Source of the DNA: Oceanobacillus sp. FSL K6-2867
GTDB lineage: Bacteria > Bacillota > Bacilli > Bacillales > Amphibacillaceae
Assembly: GCF_037963145.1 (NCBI RefSeq)
Contig: NZ_CP150144.1
Location: 2,604,001 to 2,668,000, forward strand
Direction of reading: 5' to 3'
DNA length: 64,000 nt
How positions within the stretch are numbered: the first letter of the stretch is position 1; each line of letters opens with the position of its first letter. The notes beneath the pieces were generated by a model. It saw nothing but the letters and a program-made list of their open reading frames with translations, searched no databases and was not told the DNA's origin. Position numbers and translations under genes: made by a program. This document shows positions 38,568 through 47,657 of this stretch, one piece after another.

Positions 38568-39203
38568 TTACCATGGACCGAGCATTTCCAATCCCAGTGT
38601 TTCATAAGGAACTTTTAACCGAAATGCAATATTGTTTGCTTCCAGGTCAATGTTTTCAACTGCAACTTGAAAATTACTGCGGATGTCCATATCTGTAACA
38701 GCCACATAAATTTCTTGCTCTTGCGGATTGACAGTAACCCAATCTGGCATTGGAAGTAAATCAGCCATATATTCCATGATCTTTTTGTTTGGGAGTTCTA
38801 ATAACCCAACTGATATGGATTTTTGTTTTAATACAAGGTCACCGTTTTCCTGAACCAATGGTTCCAAATGAACGGAAAGTGGGACTGTGGTTGAAAATAC
38901 AGGCAGTTCCCCGATTAAATGGACGTCTTCATCTAGTGAGATACGATAGTAATGCTCTGAATCCCCAAGTAATTGTTCAATATATGCATTGACAAGATTA
39001 TTCAGATTCTGTTTGGAAGTTCGTATAATAAACTCAGAGCTTTCTTGATCGCCATGCCCATTGCGGACAGGCACTTTATTTTCCGGAACAGGTCCAAATA
39101 AGAGTGCGAGAAGCACTGCAATAACAATACCATTAAAAATCAGTAAGCCGTAGAAAGCCTTTTTCCATTTGTTATTTTTCAAACGCTGTTTTCTATCTGA
39201 CAT
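38568..39203 (-). CDS. ypmS: YpmS family protein (DUF2140)
   Basis: 211 residues: basic N-terminus, one membrane helix (about 17-40) and an outward DUF2140 domain rich in beta strands (VHLIGELPVFSTTVPLSVHLEPL, LPMPDWVTVNPQEQEIYV). The function is unknown. AAGG stands nine bases before the ATG at 39203; the ATG at 39212 is too close. It follows ypmR after about 11 nt, the same order as in B. subtilis. Confidence 0.88.
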   Translation of the reverse strand: MSDRKQRLKNNKWKKAFYGLLIFNGIVIAVLLALLFGPVPENKVPVRNGHGDQESSEFIIRTSKQNLNNLVNAYIEQLLGDSEHYYRISLDEDVHLIGELPVFSTTVPLSVHLEPLVQENGDLVLKQKSISVGLLELPNKKIMEYMADLLPMPDWVTVNPQEQEIYVAVTDMDIRSNFQVAVENIDLEANNIAFRLKVPYETLGLEMLGPW

Positions 39204-39214
39204 AGCGTTCATCC

Positions 39215-40111
39215 TTATCTTCTAGACGTAATATAGTCAAGTACTCGTTCGGCTATTAAATAATAGCCTTCATAATTTGGGTGAAAATTGTCTTCGGCAA
39301 ACAGGTTGGTGTTTGTCACTTTAAATAAATCTTCTGTTGGAATAAAGGTAATATTTTCATATTCACTGGCAATGCTGCTGCTTGCAGTGTTCCATTTACC
39401 AACAATTAAATCGAGCTCTTTAATATCTTTAAAATATTTTTTAAAAGGGTTATAAAAGCCGACAAGGTATATATGAGTGTCTGGATTTAATGCAGTAATC
39501 TTATCGAATATTTGCCGAATTCGGGTTTCATAGTCTTCCATTTCAGCAACAAAGTCATCGATAACGAGGTGCATAATGTTTTCTCTCGCTATCTTCATAA
39601 TATCATTTGCACCAATCGTAATCAGTACTAAATCAGAATCCGCAATTGCATCACGTATTTCTTGCTTCTCTAAACGCTTAAGCAATTGATCTGTCCGGTT
39701 TCCCCGCTTGCCGAAATTATCAATTTCTACTGTTTGTAACCCATCATTAATTGTTCTTTCTAATATTCCAATATAGCCGCCTTGCTCCGTTTCATCCCCA
39801 ACGCCTTGGGTGAGTGAATCCCCGATGGCAACAATCTTTGTTTCCTGATTGCTGAAGAAACTAACTGTACTCTGTAGTGCTCCAGATATACTTGGTGGTA
39901 ATCCAGGTTGTTTTGTTTCTTTCTCTTGTTCTTGTTTCTCTTCATTAGCATCCGATTTATTGTCCTCGTCCTGTTCTTTTTGTTCTTGTTCCATATCATG
40001 CTCATGCTCAGTTGCAGGCTCCGTAATTGTCTTCTGTGACTGCTGCATAAAATAAACCATTGCAAATCCAATAACTAAAAGGGAAAGGGCTATATAAACA
40101 TACTTTTTCAA
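39215..40111 (-). CDS. ypmR: SGNH/GDSL hydrolase, YpmR-like
   Basis: Membrane-anchored esterase or lipase-like enzyme. An N-terminal helix is followed by a very acidic, Glu/Gln-rich linker (about 28-62) and the SGNH domain: block I IGDSLTQG with the catalytic Ser, a Gly in the second block, block III IGANDIM, and block V DNFHPNYEGY with Asp and His. The binding site AGGTG is eight bases from the TTG at 40111 but only two from the ATG at 40117, so TTG is my preferred start. It is co-transcribed with ypmS. Confidence 0.88.
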   Translation of the reverse strand: MKKYVYIALSLLVIGFAMVYFMQQSQKTITEPATEHEHDMEQEQKEQDEDNKSDANEEKQEQEKETKQPGLPPSISGALQSTVSFFSNQETKIVAIGDSLTQGVGDETEQGGYIGILERTINDGLQTVEIDNFGKRGNRTDQLLKRLEKQEIRDAIADSDLVLITIGANDIMKIARENIMHLVIDDFVAEMEDYETRIRQIFDKITALNPDTHIYLVGFYNPFKKYFKDIKELDLIVGKWNTASSSIASEYENITFIPTEDLFKVTNTNLFAEDNFHPNYEGYYLIAERVLDYITSRR

Positions 40112-40277
40112 GTTCATCACACCTATGCAGTTATCTCTTAATATAATATGGAAAAAAGGCTAATTTGTCCGCTTTATAATTATTCGAAGAGGATTTATAA
40201 ATTATATACCCTTTCAATCATCCTGTAAAAATTAAGTTAAAGAAAATCATCTGAAGTTCTTCTGTTCTTTATATGTA

Positions 40278-40333
40278 ATGCTCGTTTCCCACCATTTCAA
40301 GGCGGTAGTTGTTGTTATTGTGAGCATTTTTTT
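40278..40333 (+). terminator. Orphan terminator-like hairpin
   Basis: ATGCTC...GAGCAT followed by seven T residues, with no protein gene upstream on this strand. A -10-like TATAAT lies about 100 nt before it, so a small RNA is possible. Confidence 0.35.
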
Positions 40334-40435
40334 AGAATACATCCTTTATAAGTTTAATCAATAATATAAGAAGTTAAACTTGAAGTTGTTCTCAATTACA
40401 CACCGTTTTTATTACATGGTAGATATAGACTTCAC

Positions 40436-40555
40436 AGAATGTAGTTCAAGAAGCGTCGGGTCACCCTAAGGTGCGCGAAGTGTGTTTCTGTAGCGGGTAT
40501 ACGCACAACCCATAATTGCACATTAATCCAAATCCATCGTTTCTTTTAAATACGA
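40436..40555. repeat. Structured intergenic repeat, copy A
   Basis: The part from 40492 to 40555 matches 45370-45425 closely: GTATACGCACA, TAATTGCAC, TAATCC and GTTTCTTT occur in the same order with small changes. The upstream part (AATGTAGTTCAAG...) is also similar to 45346 onward. It contains CACC/GGTG and is more GC-rich than its surroundings. Confidence 0.65.
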
Positions 40556-40579
40556 CAATAACGAAAATAAAAGCTTAAT

Positions 40580-40612
40580 TAAAAAATCGCCCTCTGGATA
40601 GAAGGCGATTTA
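40580..40612 (-). terminator. Terminator of metY
   Basis: AAATCGCC pairs with GGCGATTT; on the minus strand six T residues follow. Confidence 0.88.
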
Positions 40613-40680
40613 AATTTTGGTTTGCTCTCTTTGGGTATATTCCCATTTCGATGAAGAAGTAAACCTGATCGGTATAATTG

Positions 40681-42378
40681 TTAAACTGTAACAGTATTTT
40701 GCGTGTTATTGCTACGAAGCTGAAGTGCTAATGTAGCTGGATTGACTTCCGTAACAATAATTCCCGCAGCATTTGCATGCTGAACTGTTTGATTTGTGCT
40801 TGCAGCTCCCTCAGCGAAAATAAACTTGATTTCTTTATTTACCAACTGTTCAATAACTGCTGCTGGCAGTTCTTTATTGTTAATCCATAATGCATCAACA
40901 GGAGATGTAATTACAGATAATTCATTGGCAGGATCATTTTCTACAGGCACAATCTCAAAGCCAAGTTTTTCTAATGATTTCGTTTCATTCTGATCAATAC
41001 CGATGCAAGCAATAATCTTTTTGCGTACACCTTCAGTGCGATCAAATGGAGAAGAAAGCAAGCCGTTAATTGCATTGTCATCGGATTGTTGTGCTTCTTG
41101 ATTAACTCCTGTTGCTTTACCAATTGCCTGCTCTAAATCTGCCAGAACATCTTCCACAGCTTCTAACCCAACCGACAAGCGGACGAGCTCTTCGGATACA
41201 CCACTTTTCTTCAAGTCCTCTGCACTTAGTTGCTGATGTGTCGTTGAAGCAGGATGAATAATTAAGGATTTGGCATCTCCGACATTTGCCACATGTGACC
41301 ATAGCTTCACATTGTCGATTAGTTTTCTGCCTGCATCACGACCGCCTTGGATACCAAATGTAATAATGGAGCCATACCCGTTCTTGAAATATTTCTTAGC
41401 AAGATTATGGGATGGATGTTCCTTCAAGCCAGGGAAGTTAATCCATTCCACTGCTTTATGTTTTTGTAAATAGGCAGCTACTTTTTCTGCATTTTGATTG
41501 TGTCTTTCAATTCTTAGATGAAGTGTTTCCAGTCCTTGCAGGAATAAAAACGCACTTTGCGGACTCAAGCATGCACCGATATCTCGCAATAATTGAACAC
41601 GCAGTTTTGTAATAAATGCTGTTGGTCCAAGATCCTTATATTTTAAGCCGTGATACGTTTCATCAGGCTCCGTGAATCCAGGAAACCGATTGTTATTCCA
41701 GTCAAATCTTCCGCCGTCAACGACAACTCCACCAATTGTTGTACCATGACCGCCAATCCATTTTGTTGCGGAATGAATGACTATATCAGCGCCCCAAGTG
41801 AGTGGTTTTGCGATATAAGGAGCAAATGTATTATCAATAATTAATGGAATGCCATGAGCATGCGCAATGTCAGCAACAGTTTCAACGTCAAAAATGTAAA
41901 GGCTTGGGTTGGTGATAACTTCACCGAATATAGCTTTTGTTTTATCGGTAATTGCAGCTTCAAATTCTTCTGGTTTTGTACCATCGACAAATTTTACTGT
42001 AATTCCGTAGCGTGGAAGAGTTGCTGCAAAAAGATTGTACGTCCCTCCATATAAGTTGCTGTCCGCGATAATTTCATCTCCAGCTTCCGCGATATTCAAG
42101 ATTGCTAGTGTAATAGCAGCCATTCCAGACGATGTTGCTACAGCACCAACTCCATCCTCCAGCTGGGCAACACGCTGTTCGAATGCATCAACGGTCGGAT
42201 TCATAATACGAGAGTATATATTACCTGGTTCTGCTAAACCAAATAAGTTTTGAGCGTGCTCTGTATCGCGAAAAACATAAGAAGTTGTTTGATAGATTGG
42301 AACAGCACGTGCACCTGTAGTTGGATCAGGCTGCTGCCCTCCATGAAGTAATACCGTTTCTGGCTGAAATTGTGACAT
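40681..42378 (-). CDS. metY: O-acetylhomoserine sulfhydrylase with C-terminal CoA-binding-like domain
   Basis: PLP enzyme making homocysteine from O-acetylhomoserine and sulfide. Residues 1-422 are a complete MetY: PLP lysine K206 in SATKWIGGHG, tight cofactor contacts TSSGMAAITLA, and SLIIHPASTTHQQ. The usual protein ends near 430, but here 140 further residues follow. After a polar linker (423-450), residues 453-560 look like a Rossmann CoA-binding (YccU/COG1832-type) domain: KKIIACIG, GFEIVPV, VDALWINNKELPAAVIEQ and FIFAEGA. AAGGAGG precedes the ATG. A SAM-I riboswitch in the leader represses it when SAM is plentiful. Confidence 0.93.
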   Translation of the reverse strand: MSQFQPETVLLHGGQQPDPTTGARAVPIYQTTSYVFRDTEHAQNLFGLAEPGNIYSRIMNPTVDAFEQRVAQLEDGVGAVATSSGMAAITLAILNIAEAGDEIIADSNLYGGTYNLFAATLPRYGITVKFVDGTKPEEFEAAITDKTKAIFGEVITNPSLYIFDVETVADIAHAHGIPLIIDNTFAPYIAKPLTWGADIVIHSATKWIGGHGTTIGGVVVDGGRFDWNNNRFPGFTEPDETYHGLKYKDLGPTAFITKLRVQLLRDIGACLSPQSAFLFLQGLETLHLRIERHNQNAEKVAAYLQKHKAVEWINFPGLKEHPSHNLAKKYFKNGYGSIITFGIQGGRDAGRKLIDNVKLWSHVANVGDAKSLIIHPASTTHQQLSAEDLKKSGVSEELVRLSVGLEAVEDVLADLEQAIGKATGVNQEAQQSDDNAINGLLSSPFDRTEGVRKKIIACIGIDQNETKSLEKLGFEIVPVENDPANELSVITSPVDALWINNKELPAAVIEQLVNKEIKFIFAEGAASTNQTVQHANAAGIIVTEVNPATLALQLRSNNTQNTVTV

Positions 42379-42425
42379 AATAAAAATCCTCCTTAAAATG
42401 TTATATGTTCTTGAAGAGAGATAAC

Positions 42426-42453
42426 GAAAAAGCCCTCTTCCTAAGAAGAGGGC
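42426..42453 (-). terminator. SAM-riboswitch terminator before metY
   Basis: GCCCTCTTC pairs with GAAGAGGGC over a short loop and runs into five T residues on the minus strand. Confidence 0.92.
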
Positions 42454-42473
42454 GTATGTACGAACCGTTCCTC

Positions 42474-42586
42474 CTCTTATCTACCAGGCTTTTAACCTGT
42501 AGGATTTAGCACCGTTACAAGCAAGTTAATGCCTTAAGGTTGCTGGGCTTCATAGGGCCTATTCCCTCCGCCACTCTTGATAAGAG
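42474..42586 (-). promoter_or_regulatory. SAM-I riboswitch (S-box) of metY
   Basis: On the minus strand the S-box order is clear: CTTATCAAGAG, GGCGGAGGGA, GGCCCTATGAAGCCCAGCAACC, then GATAAGAG closing P1. SAM binding favours the following terminator. Confidence 0.97.
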
Positions 42587-42710
42587 ATGTTGCATTATTT
42601 AAGTTATTGTGAGTATACAATGAATTTTATTTTCTGTCAATGCTGTTTTCTGAAAAGTTTAAAACAAACTGGCTGTATGTTTAAGATTAACCAGATGCTA
42701 AAGATGTATT

Positions 42711-43616
42711 TTAGTGTGTCCGCAAACGACGCTGCGAATTTTTATAAATAGAAGCCATATATATAAATAAGGCGGTCCATATAAAAACAAATGTAATGAG
42801 ATGTGCCTGGGAAAAAGGTTCATTATAGAAAAACACACCGATTACAAGCATCATTGTAGGCGTGATATATTGCAAAAAACCTACCATCGCTAGAGGAATC
42901 TGTTTAGCGCCACTAGAAAATAATAATAGAGGAACAGCGGTAGCAATACCTGCCCCAATTAAAAATAAGTTCGTAACCGTGATAAATGGCGTAAATGAAA
43001 ATGAACTGCTCGGTATAAGCCATAAATAAATAAGTGCTGCTGGTGTAATGAGCAACGTTTCGATTGTCAGGCCGGACATTGCGCTGACATTCACTGTTTT
43101 TTTCAGCAATCCGTATAATGCAAACGTGGTTGCTAACAGCAAGGAGATCCAGGGAAATACGCCAAAATTGAATGTTAAGTAAAACACACCGATAGCTGCT
43201 AGAATGAAGGAGAGTAATTGACTTTTCGTCACTGGTTCTTTCAAAATGATAACTCCTAATAAAATACTAATAAGCGGGTTGATATAATATCCAAGACTTG
43301 CTTGCAGGATATGTCCTTGAACAACTGCCCAAATAAATAGAAACCAGTTTAATGTAATTACAATCGCGGCCGCTGTAATCCCGAATAATTGCTTTTTCTT
43401 TTTGATAATTTGCCGACACTCCTGTATGAAGTGGTTCCATTTACCAAGAATAATGACGAGAAGCAGCATGAATACAGCTGACCATGCTATGCGATGTGCT
43501 AGAATTTCTCCAGCTGGAACATATTCAATTTGCTTCCAGTACATGGTAATAATTCCCCATAAGAGGTAGGCGCTGAACGTATAGATGATGCCAGTTTTCG
43601 AATGCCGATTATCCAT
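42711..43616 (-). CDS. rarD: RarD protein, EamA/DMT transporter family
   Basis: 301 residues with ten transmembrane helices. The N-terminus GIIYTFSAYLLWGIITMYWKQ and LAHRIAWSAVFM are typical of RarD, as are LNWFLFIWAV and ASLGYYINPL. Substrate unknown. GGAGGG precedes the ATG. It is a single minus-strand gene upstream of the metY riboswitch. Confidence 0.93.
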   Translation of the reverse strand: MDNRHSKTGIIYTFSAYLLWGIITMYWKQIEYVPAGEILAHRIAWSAVFMLLLVIILGKWNHFIQECRQIIKKKKQLFGITAAAIVITLNWFLFIWAVVQGHILQASLGYYINPLISILLGVIILKEPVTKSQLLSFILAAIGVFYLTFNFGVFPWISLLLATTFALYGLLKKTVNVSAMSGLTIETLLITPAALIYLWLIPSSSFSFTPFITVTNLFLIGAGIATAVPLLLFSSGAKQIPLAMVGFLQYITPTMMLVIGVFFYNEPFSQAHLITFVFIWTALFIYMASIYKNSQRRLRTH

Positions 43617-43708
43617 TATTATCCCTCCTAAGCGGATTTTTTGTTAATATTCCTATTATGTTAGATGGAATTTGCCAATTTAGCAATCACTTAGCTTATC
43701 TTTGATCC

Positions 43709-43722
43709 AGAAAACGCTTTCC
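43709..43722 (+). promoter_or_regulatory. Candidate cre-like site before methionine gamma-lyase
   Basis: AGAAAACGCTTTCC fits the CcpA operator core (NAANCGNWNNC) except at the outer positions. It lies about 65 nt before the ATG. Confidence 0.35.
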
Positions 43723-43787
43723 TGTGTGAGTTATATTCGATATGATAGATATGAGTATAAGTAACATCTATAGAAGGGGGTTTACGG

Positions 43788-44972
43788 ATGATACAAAAAC
43801 AAAAACGTTTTGAAACGGCTGTTATCCATGAAGGCTATGATTCAAAAGAAATGCTTGGAAGTCTTTCCACACCCATTTTTCAAACATCTACCTATTCATT
43901 TGAAACTGCCGAGCTAGGAGAACGCCGCTTTGCAGGTGAAGAATCGGGTTATATTTATTCACGGCTGGGAAATCCAACCGTGCGTGTACTTGAAGAACGG
44001 GTTGCAAGCTTGGAAAAGGGCGAGGCCGGGCTCGCATTTGCTTCAGGAATGGCGGCAGTATCAGCTGTTCTCATTGCATTGACAAAAGCAAATGACCATA
44101 TTATTTGCTCCTCAGGATTATATGGTTGTACATTCGGATTGTTGACGATGATGCGGGAAAAATATAATATAATGACTGATTTTTCAGAGATGAAATCAAA
44201 GGAAGAGCTTCGCAGTCTTATTCGGCCAGAAACCACTGTCATCTATGTAGAAACGCCGATTAATCCAACAATGCGTTTAATTGATTTGAAGCAAGTAGCA
44301 GAGGTTGCAAAAGAATATGGTATTCCAGTTGTGGTGGACAACACATTTTCATCTCCATATTTACAGCAACCATTGGAATTAGGATGCGATATTGTCCTTC
44401 ATAGCGCAACGAAATACATTGGCGGTCACGGAGATGTAATTGCTGGTTTAGTAGTTGGCAAAAAATCGTTTATTGATATGGTTTCGCAAACAACACAAAA
44501 AGATATTGGCGGCGTGATTTCTCCATTTGATGCATGGTTATTGCTGCGTGGCTTAAAAACATTGCCAGTTCGTTTGGATCGTCACTGTGACAATGCCCAA
44601 AAAATTGTCGAGCAGCTGAAGATGCATCGAAAAATCGCTAATGTATATTATCCCGAAGACGAAGAAAATCGGGATTTCTCGATTATGAAAAAACAAATGA
44701 AACGCGGTGGAGGAATTATTTCCTTTGAAGTGAAAGGAGATAAAAGCCAAGCACAATTACTATTGAATCAATTGGGCTTTATAAAGATTGCAGTCAGTCT
44801 AGGAGATGCCGAAACGTTAATTGAGCATCCTGCTACAATGACACATGCAAGCATACCATACGAAGTGCGCCAGCAAATGGGCATTACGGATCAGCTTATT
44901 CGGCTTTCAGTTGGATTGGAAGCGTGGGAGGATATTTGGGCTGATTTGGAACAGGCATTAGAGCAATTATAA
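43788..44972 (+). CDS. Methionine gamma-lyase (PLP, Cys/Met metabolism family)
   Basis: 394 residues. The PLP lysine is K209 in SATKYIGGHGD. The active-site cysteine C114 in LYGCTFGLL corresponds to the Cys that distinguishes methionine gamma-lyase from cystathionine lyases and synthases. It would split methionine into methanethiol, ammonia and 2-oxobutyrate. Cystathionine gamma-lyase is the alternative. A GAAGGGGG ribosome binding site leads to the ATG. Unlike the biosynthetic metY it has no SAM riboswitch, consistent with a catabolic role. Confidence 0.87.
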   Translation: MIQKQKRFETAVIHEGYDSKEMLGSLSTPIFQTSTYSFETAELGERRFAGEESGYIYSRLGNPTVRVLEERVASLEKGEAGLAFASGMAAVSAVLIALTKANDHIICSSGLYGCTFGLLTMMREKYNIMTDFSEMKSKEELRSLIRPETTVIYVETPINPTMRLIDLKQVAEVAKEYGIPVVVDNTFSSPYLQQPLELGCDIVLHSATKYIGGHGDVIAGLVVGKKSFIDMVSQTTQKDIGGVISPFDAWLLLRGLKTLPVRLDRHCDNAQKIVEQLKMHRKIANVYYPEDEENRDFSIMKKQMKRGGGIISFEVKGDKSQAQLLLNQLGFIKIAVSLGDAETLIEHPATMTHASIPYEVRQQMGITDQLIRLSVGLEAWEDIWADLEQALEQL

Positions 44973-44995
44973 GATAAGCAACGCTCCTTTTACAT

Positions 44996-45037
44996 ACACG
45001 CCAAATGTTAATTATTTTCTAGCATGGCGTGTATTTT
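44996..45037 (+). terminator. Terminator of methionine gamma-lyase
   Basis: ACACGCCA pairs with TGGCGTGT with a 21-nt loop, followed by ATTTTATTTG. Confidence 0.7.
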
Positions 45038-45127
45038 ATTTGTTCTATGATAATAGAATTGGATAGGAAGAGAAGGGATTTCAACCTGGGTTTATATAAA
45101 CTTCTAACTAACTGCTAAGGTATGTGT

Positions 45128-45345
45128 AAGCCCCGCCGTCCGGGATAGCTCCGGGCGGATGCTTTCCGTGGGCACGACTTCAGCCTCTCCGAAAGAAAAC
45201 CACTTCCTGCAAGACTTCAGACACGTGCTGTTCCCACAGGACAAGGAATGCTTCGTCAGCATTTACATCCTATTTTCGAAGAGTCACCGCCCTCCGCTCA
45301 CCCGGACTGGTTAAAATGAAAACTTTGTTTATGTTACTACTGTGG
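45128..45345. repeat. GC-rich palindromic intergenic element
   Basis: Much more GC-rich than the genome around it. Outer arms GTCCGGG and CCCGGAC and inner pairs GGGCGG/CCGCCC and CGTGGGCACG/CGTGCTGTTCCCAC give a large folded structure. Similar CCGTGGGCACG...ACTTCAGCCTC elements recur between genes in Bacillaceae. No reading frame is visible. Confidence 0.6.
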
Positions 45346-45425
45346 AATGTAGCAAAGCAAAATTAGCGGAGCGAGTATACGCACATACCGTAATTGCACT
45401 AATCCGGAGTTTCTTTCAAACGCGA
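45346..45425. repeat. Structured intergenic repeat, copy B
   Basis: Counterpart of copy A near 40.5 kb; begins AATGTAGCAAAGC and continues with GAGTATACGCACA, TAATTGCAC, TAATCC and GTTTCTTTC. It directly follows the GC-rich palindromic element, so the two may be one composite unit. Confidence 0.65.
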
Positions 45426-45571
45426 AAAAATTCCTTACTATGTTTTATCTTTTCTTGGATAGGCTAAATAGTATGCATGAAACATTGAAAAAACAGCGCA
45501 TCACTAACCTGGATTAAATTTCTGTGCTATATTAGATAGTGGAAATATACGTTTAGAGGGAGATTGATACG

Positions 45572-47011
45572 ATGGGAATACTGTCGTTTTTACTCGGACT
45601 TATAATCGTTTTAAATATTGCATTGGGTATTTCTATTGTATTTTTGGAAAGGAAAGATCCAACCTCTTCATGGGCATGGTTAATGGTATTGCTGTTTATT
45701 CCAATCGCAGGATTTATTCTATACTTAATTTTTGGTAAGCCAATAAGCAACAGAAGAATTTTCACATGGGATAAAAAAAGCATGATGGGTGTAAAAACGA
45801 CTGTTCAATCACAGCTGCGCACCTTGGAGGATAAGGATTTTCACTTTAATGATGAGGCGATGCGTGAATATAGCGACCTAGTGTACCTTCTATTGCGGAA
45901 TGATGATGCTATTTTTTCGCAAGATAATAAGATAGGAATTTATACTGATGGGCAAGAAAAATTTGAAGCGCTGATTCAGGATCTGCAAAAGGCAAAGGAC
46001 CACATTCACATGCAATACTATATTATGCGAAGTGATGAGCTTGGTCAGCGTCTGGCAGAGGTTCTCATTAAAAAAGCGAATGAGGGTGTTGATGTCCGGG
46101 TTCTCTATGATGATATGGGGTCGCGTTCTTTAAAAAGAAGCTATGTAAAGCGATTAAAGAACGCGGGTGTTATGGTGGAGTCATTTTTTCCATCTAAGCT
46201 TATCATTAATTTTAAAATAAACTATCGAAATCATCGTAAGCTAACGATTATAGATGGGAAGATTGGCTATATTGGCGGATTCAATGTTGGTGATGAATAT
46301 CTTGGAAAAAGCAGGAAATTTGGATATTGGCGTGACACACATTTACGTGTAATGGGGGAGGCTGTTCAAAGTTTGCAAACTCGCTTTATTCTCGATTGGA
46401 ATCAAGCATCCAAAAATGATATTCTATATGATGATCGCTATTATAACACGAGTCCAAGTGGAGACGTAGGGATCCAGATAGTTTCAAGCGGTCCGGATAC
46501 GGAATGGGAACAAATAAAAAATGGCTACATTAAGATGATTATGGCGGCCAAGGACTATATTTACATTCAAACACCTTATTTTATACCAGATGAAAGTGTG
46601 AAAGATGCATTGCGAATTGCTGCATTATCCGGTGTAGATGTGAAAATTATGATTCCAAATAAACCAGATCATCCATTCGTGTACTGGGCAACGTTATCCA
46701 GCAGTGGGGAACTATTAACAGCTGGTGCTGAGGTGTTTATTTATCAAAACGGTTTTCTTCATGCAAAAACAATTGTTGTTGATGGGAAAATTGCATCAGT
46801 AGGGACTGCAAACATTGATGTTCGCAGTTTCCGTCTCAACTTTGAGGTGAATGCATTTTTATATGATACCGAAATAGCTGAACGACTAGTTCAAAGGTTT
46901 AACGATGATATTGAGCTATCGACACAGATGACGAAGAAACTGTATGACCAAAGAACAATTGGTATTCGATTTAAAGAATCAATTTCCAGACTAATTTCGC
47001 CAGTGCTATAG
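45572..47011 (+). CDS. cls: Cardiolipin synthase
   Basis: Phospholipase D family enzyme condensing two phosphatidylglycerols to cardiolipin. 479 residues with two N-terminal helices (about 3-22 and 34-54) and two HKD motifs: NHRKLTIIDG near residue 220 and LHAKTIVVDG near 396. Length is typical for Bacillus Cls. GAGGGAG precedes the ATG. It is the first gene after a repeat-rich gap and is followed at 61 nt by the thioesterase. Confidence 0.94.
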   Translation: MGILSFLLGLIIVLNIALGISIVFLERKDPTSSWAWLMVLLFIPIAGFILYLIFGKPISNRRIFTWDKKSMMGVKTTVQSQLRTLEDKDFHFNDEAMREYSDLVYLLLRNDDAIFSQDNKIGIYTDGQEKFEALIQDLQKAKDHIHMQYYIMRSDELGQRLAEVLIKKANEGVDVRVLYDDMGSRSLKRSYVKRLKNAGVMVESFFPSKLIINFKINYRNHRKLTIIDGKIGYIGGFNVGDEYLGKSRKFGYWRDTHLRVMGEAVQSLQTRFILDWNQASKNDILYDDRYYNTSPSGDVGIQIVSSGPDTEWEQIKNGYIKMIMAAKDYIYIQTPYFIPDESVKDALRIAALSGVDVKIMIPNKPDHPFVYWATLSSSGELLTAGAEVFIYQNGFLHAKTIVVDGKIASVGTANIDVRSFRLNFEVNAFLYDTEIAERLVQRFNDDIELSTQMTKKLYDQRTIGIRFKESISRLISPVL

Positions 47012-47072
47012 GGCATTCGGAAGCAGGAATAACTTATAGTAAACGGCGGAAAGTCATCAGGAGGAAAAAAAT

Positions 47073-47585
47073 ATGGAAGCAAAACCATGCTCAAACTCAT
47101 TAGCAATAAAAACAACACATGTACTCCCGCCAGATACAAATGCTTTTGGTACACTATTTGGCGGAAAATTAATGGCGCATATTGATGATATCGCAGCAAT
47201 AGCGGCAGTGAAGCATGCTAGGAATCCTGTTGTAACTGCATCGACGGATTCCGTGGATTTTCTGGCTCCTGTAAAAGTCGGCCATTCGATTTCAATCGAG
47301 TCATTTGTTACATGGACACATCATACATCGATGGAGGTTTTTGCGAAAGCAGTAACCGAGGATTTAGTAACAGGGGAAAGAAGAGTCAGTGCCACTGCAT
47401 TTATGACGTTTGTAGCGATTGATGAAAATGGAAAGCCTGTTCCTGTACCGTCTGTTTATCCAGAAACAGATTTGGAAAAAATGCTCCATGAAAATGCAGC
47501 ACTGCGAGCAAAGCGCAGGGGAGAAAGAAGACGGCATTCTCAAGAACTGGCTGCAACCTTTGGTACAAAATATGCAATGGAATAA
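47073..47585 (+). CDS. ykhA: Acyl-CoA thioesterase, YkhA-like hotdog protein
   Basis: 170-residue hotdog-fold acyl-CoA hydrolase. The catalytic region NAFGTLFGGKLMAHIDDIAAIAA and the CoA-contact segment ASTDSVDFLAPVKVG match the BACH/YkhA group. The C-terminus is basic and helical (RAKRRGERRRH). AGGAGG precedes the ATG. Confidence 0.92.
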   Translation: MEAKPCSNSLAIKTTHVLPPDTNAFGTLFGGKLMAHIDDIAAIAAVKHARNPVVTASTDSVDFLAPVKVGHSISIESFVTWTHHTSMEVFAKAVTEDLVTGERRVSATAFMTFVAIDENGKPVPVPSVYPETDLEKMLHENAALRAKRRGERRRHSQELAATFGTKYAME

Positions 47586-47610
47586 AATTGGAATTCTGAA
47601 TTCCGAATGA

Positions 47611-47642
47611 AACAGGCTGTTGCTCGCAACAGCCTGTTTTTT
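47611..47642 (+). terminator. Terminator of ykhA
   Basis: AACAGGCTGTTGC pairs perfectly with GCAACAGCCTGTT over a two-base loop, then six T residues. Confidence 0.93.
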
Positions 47643-47657
47643 GAAGCGCCTGTATCG

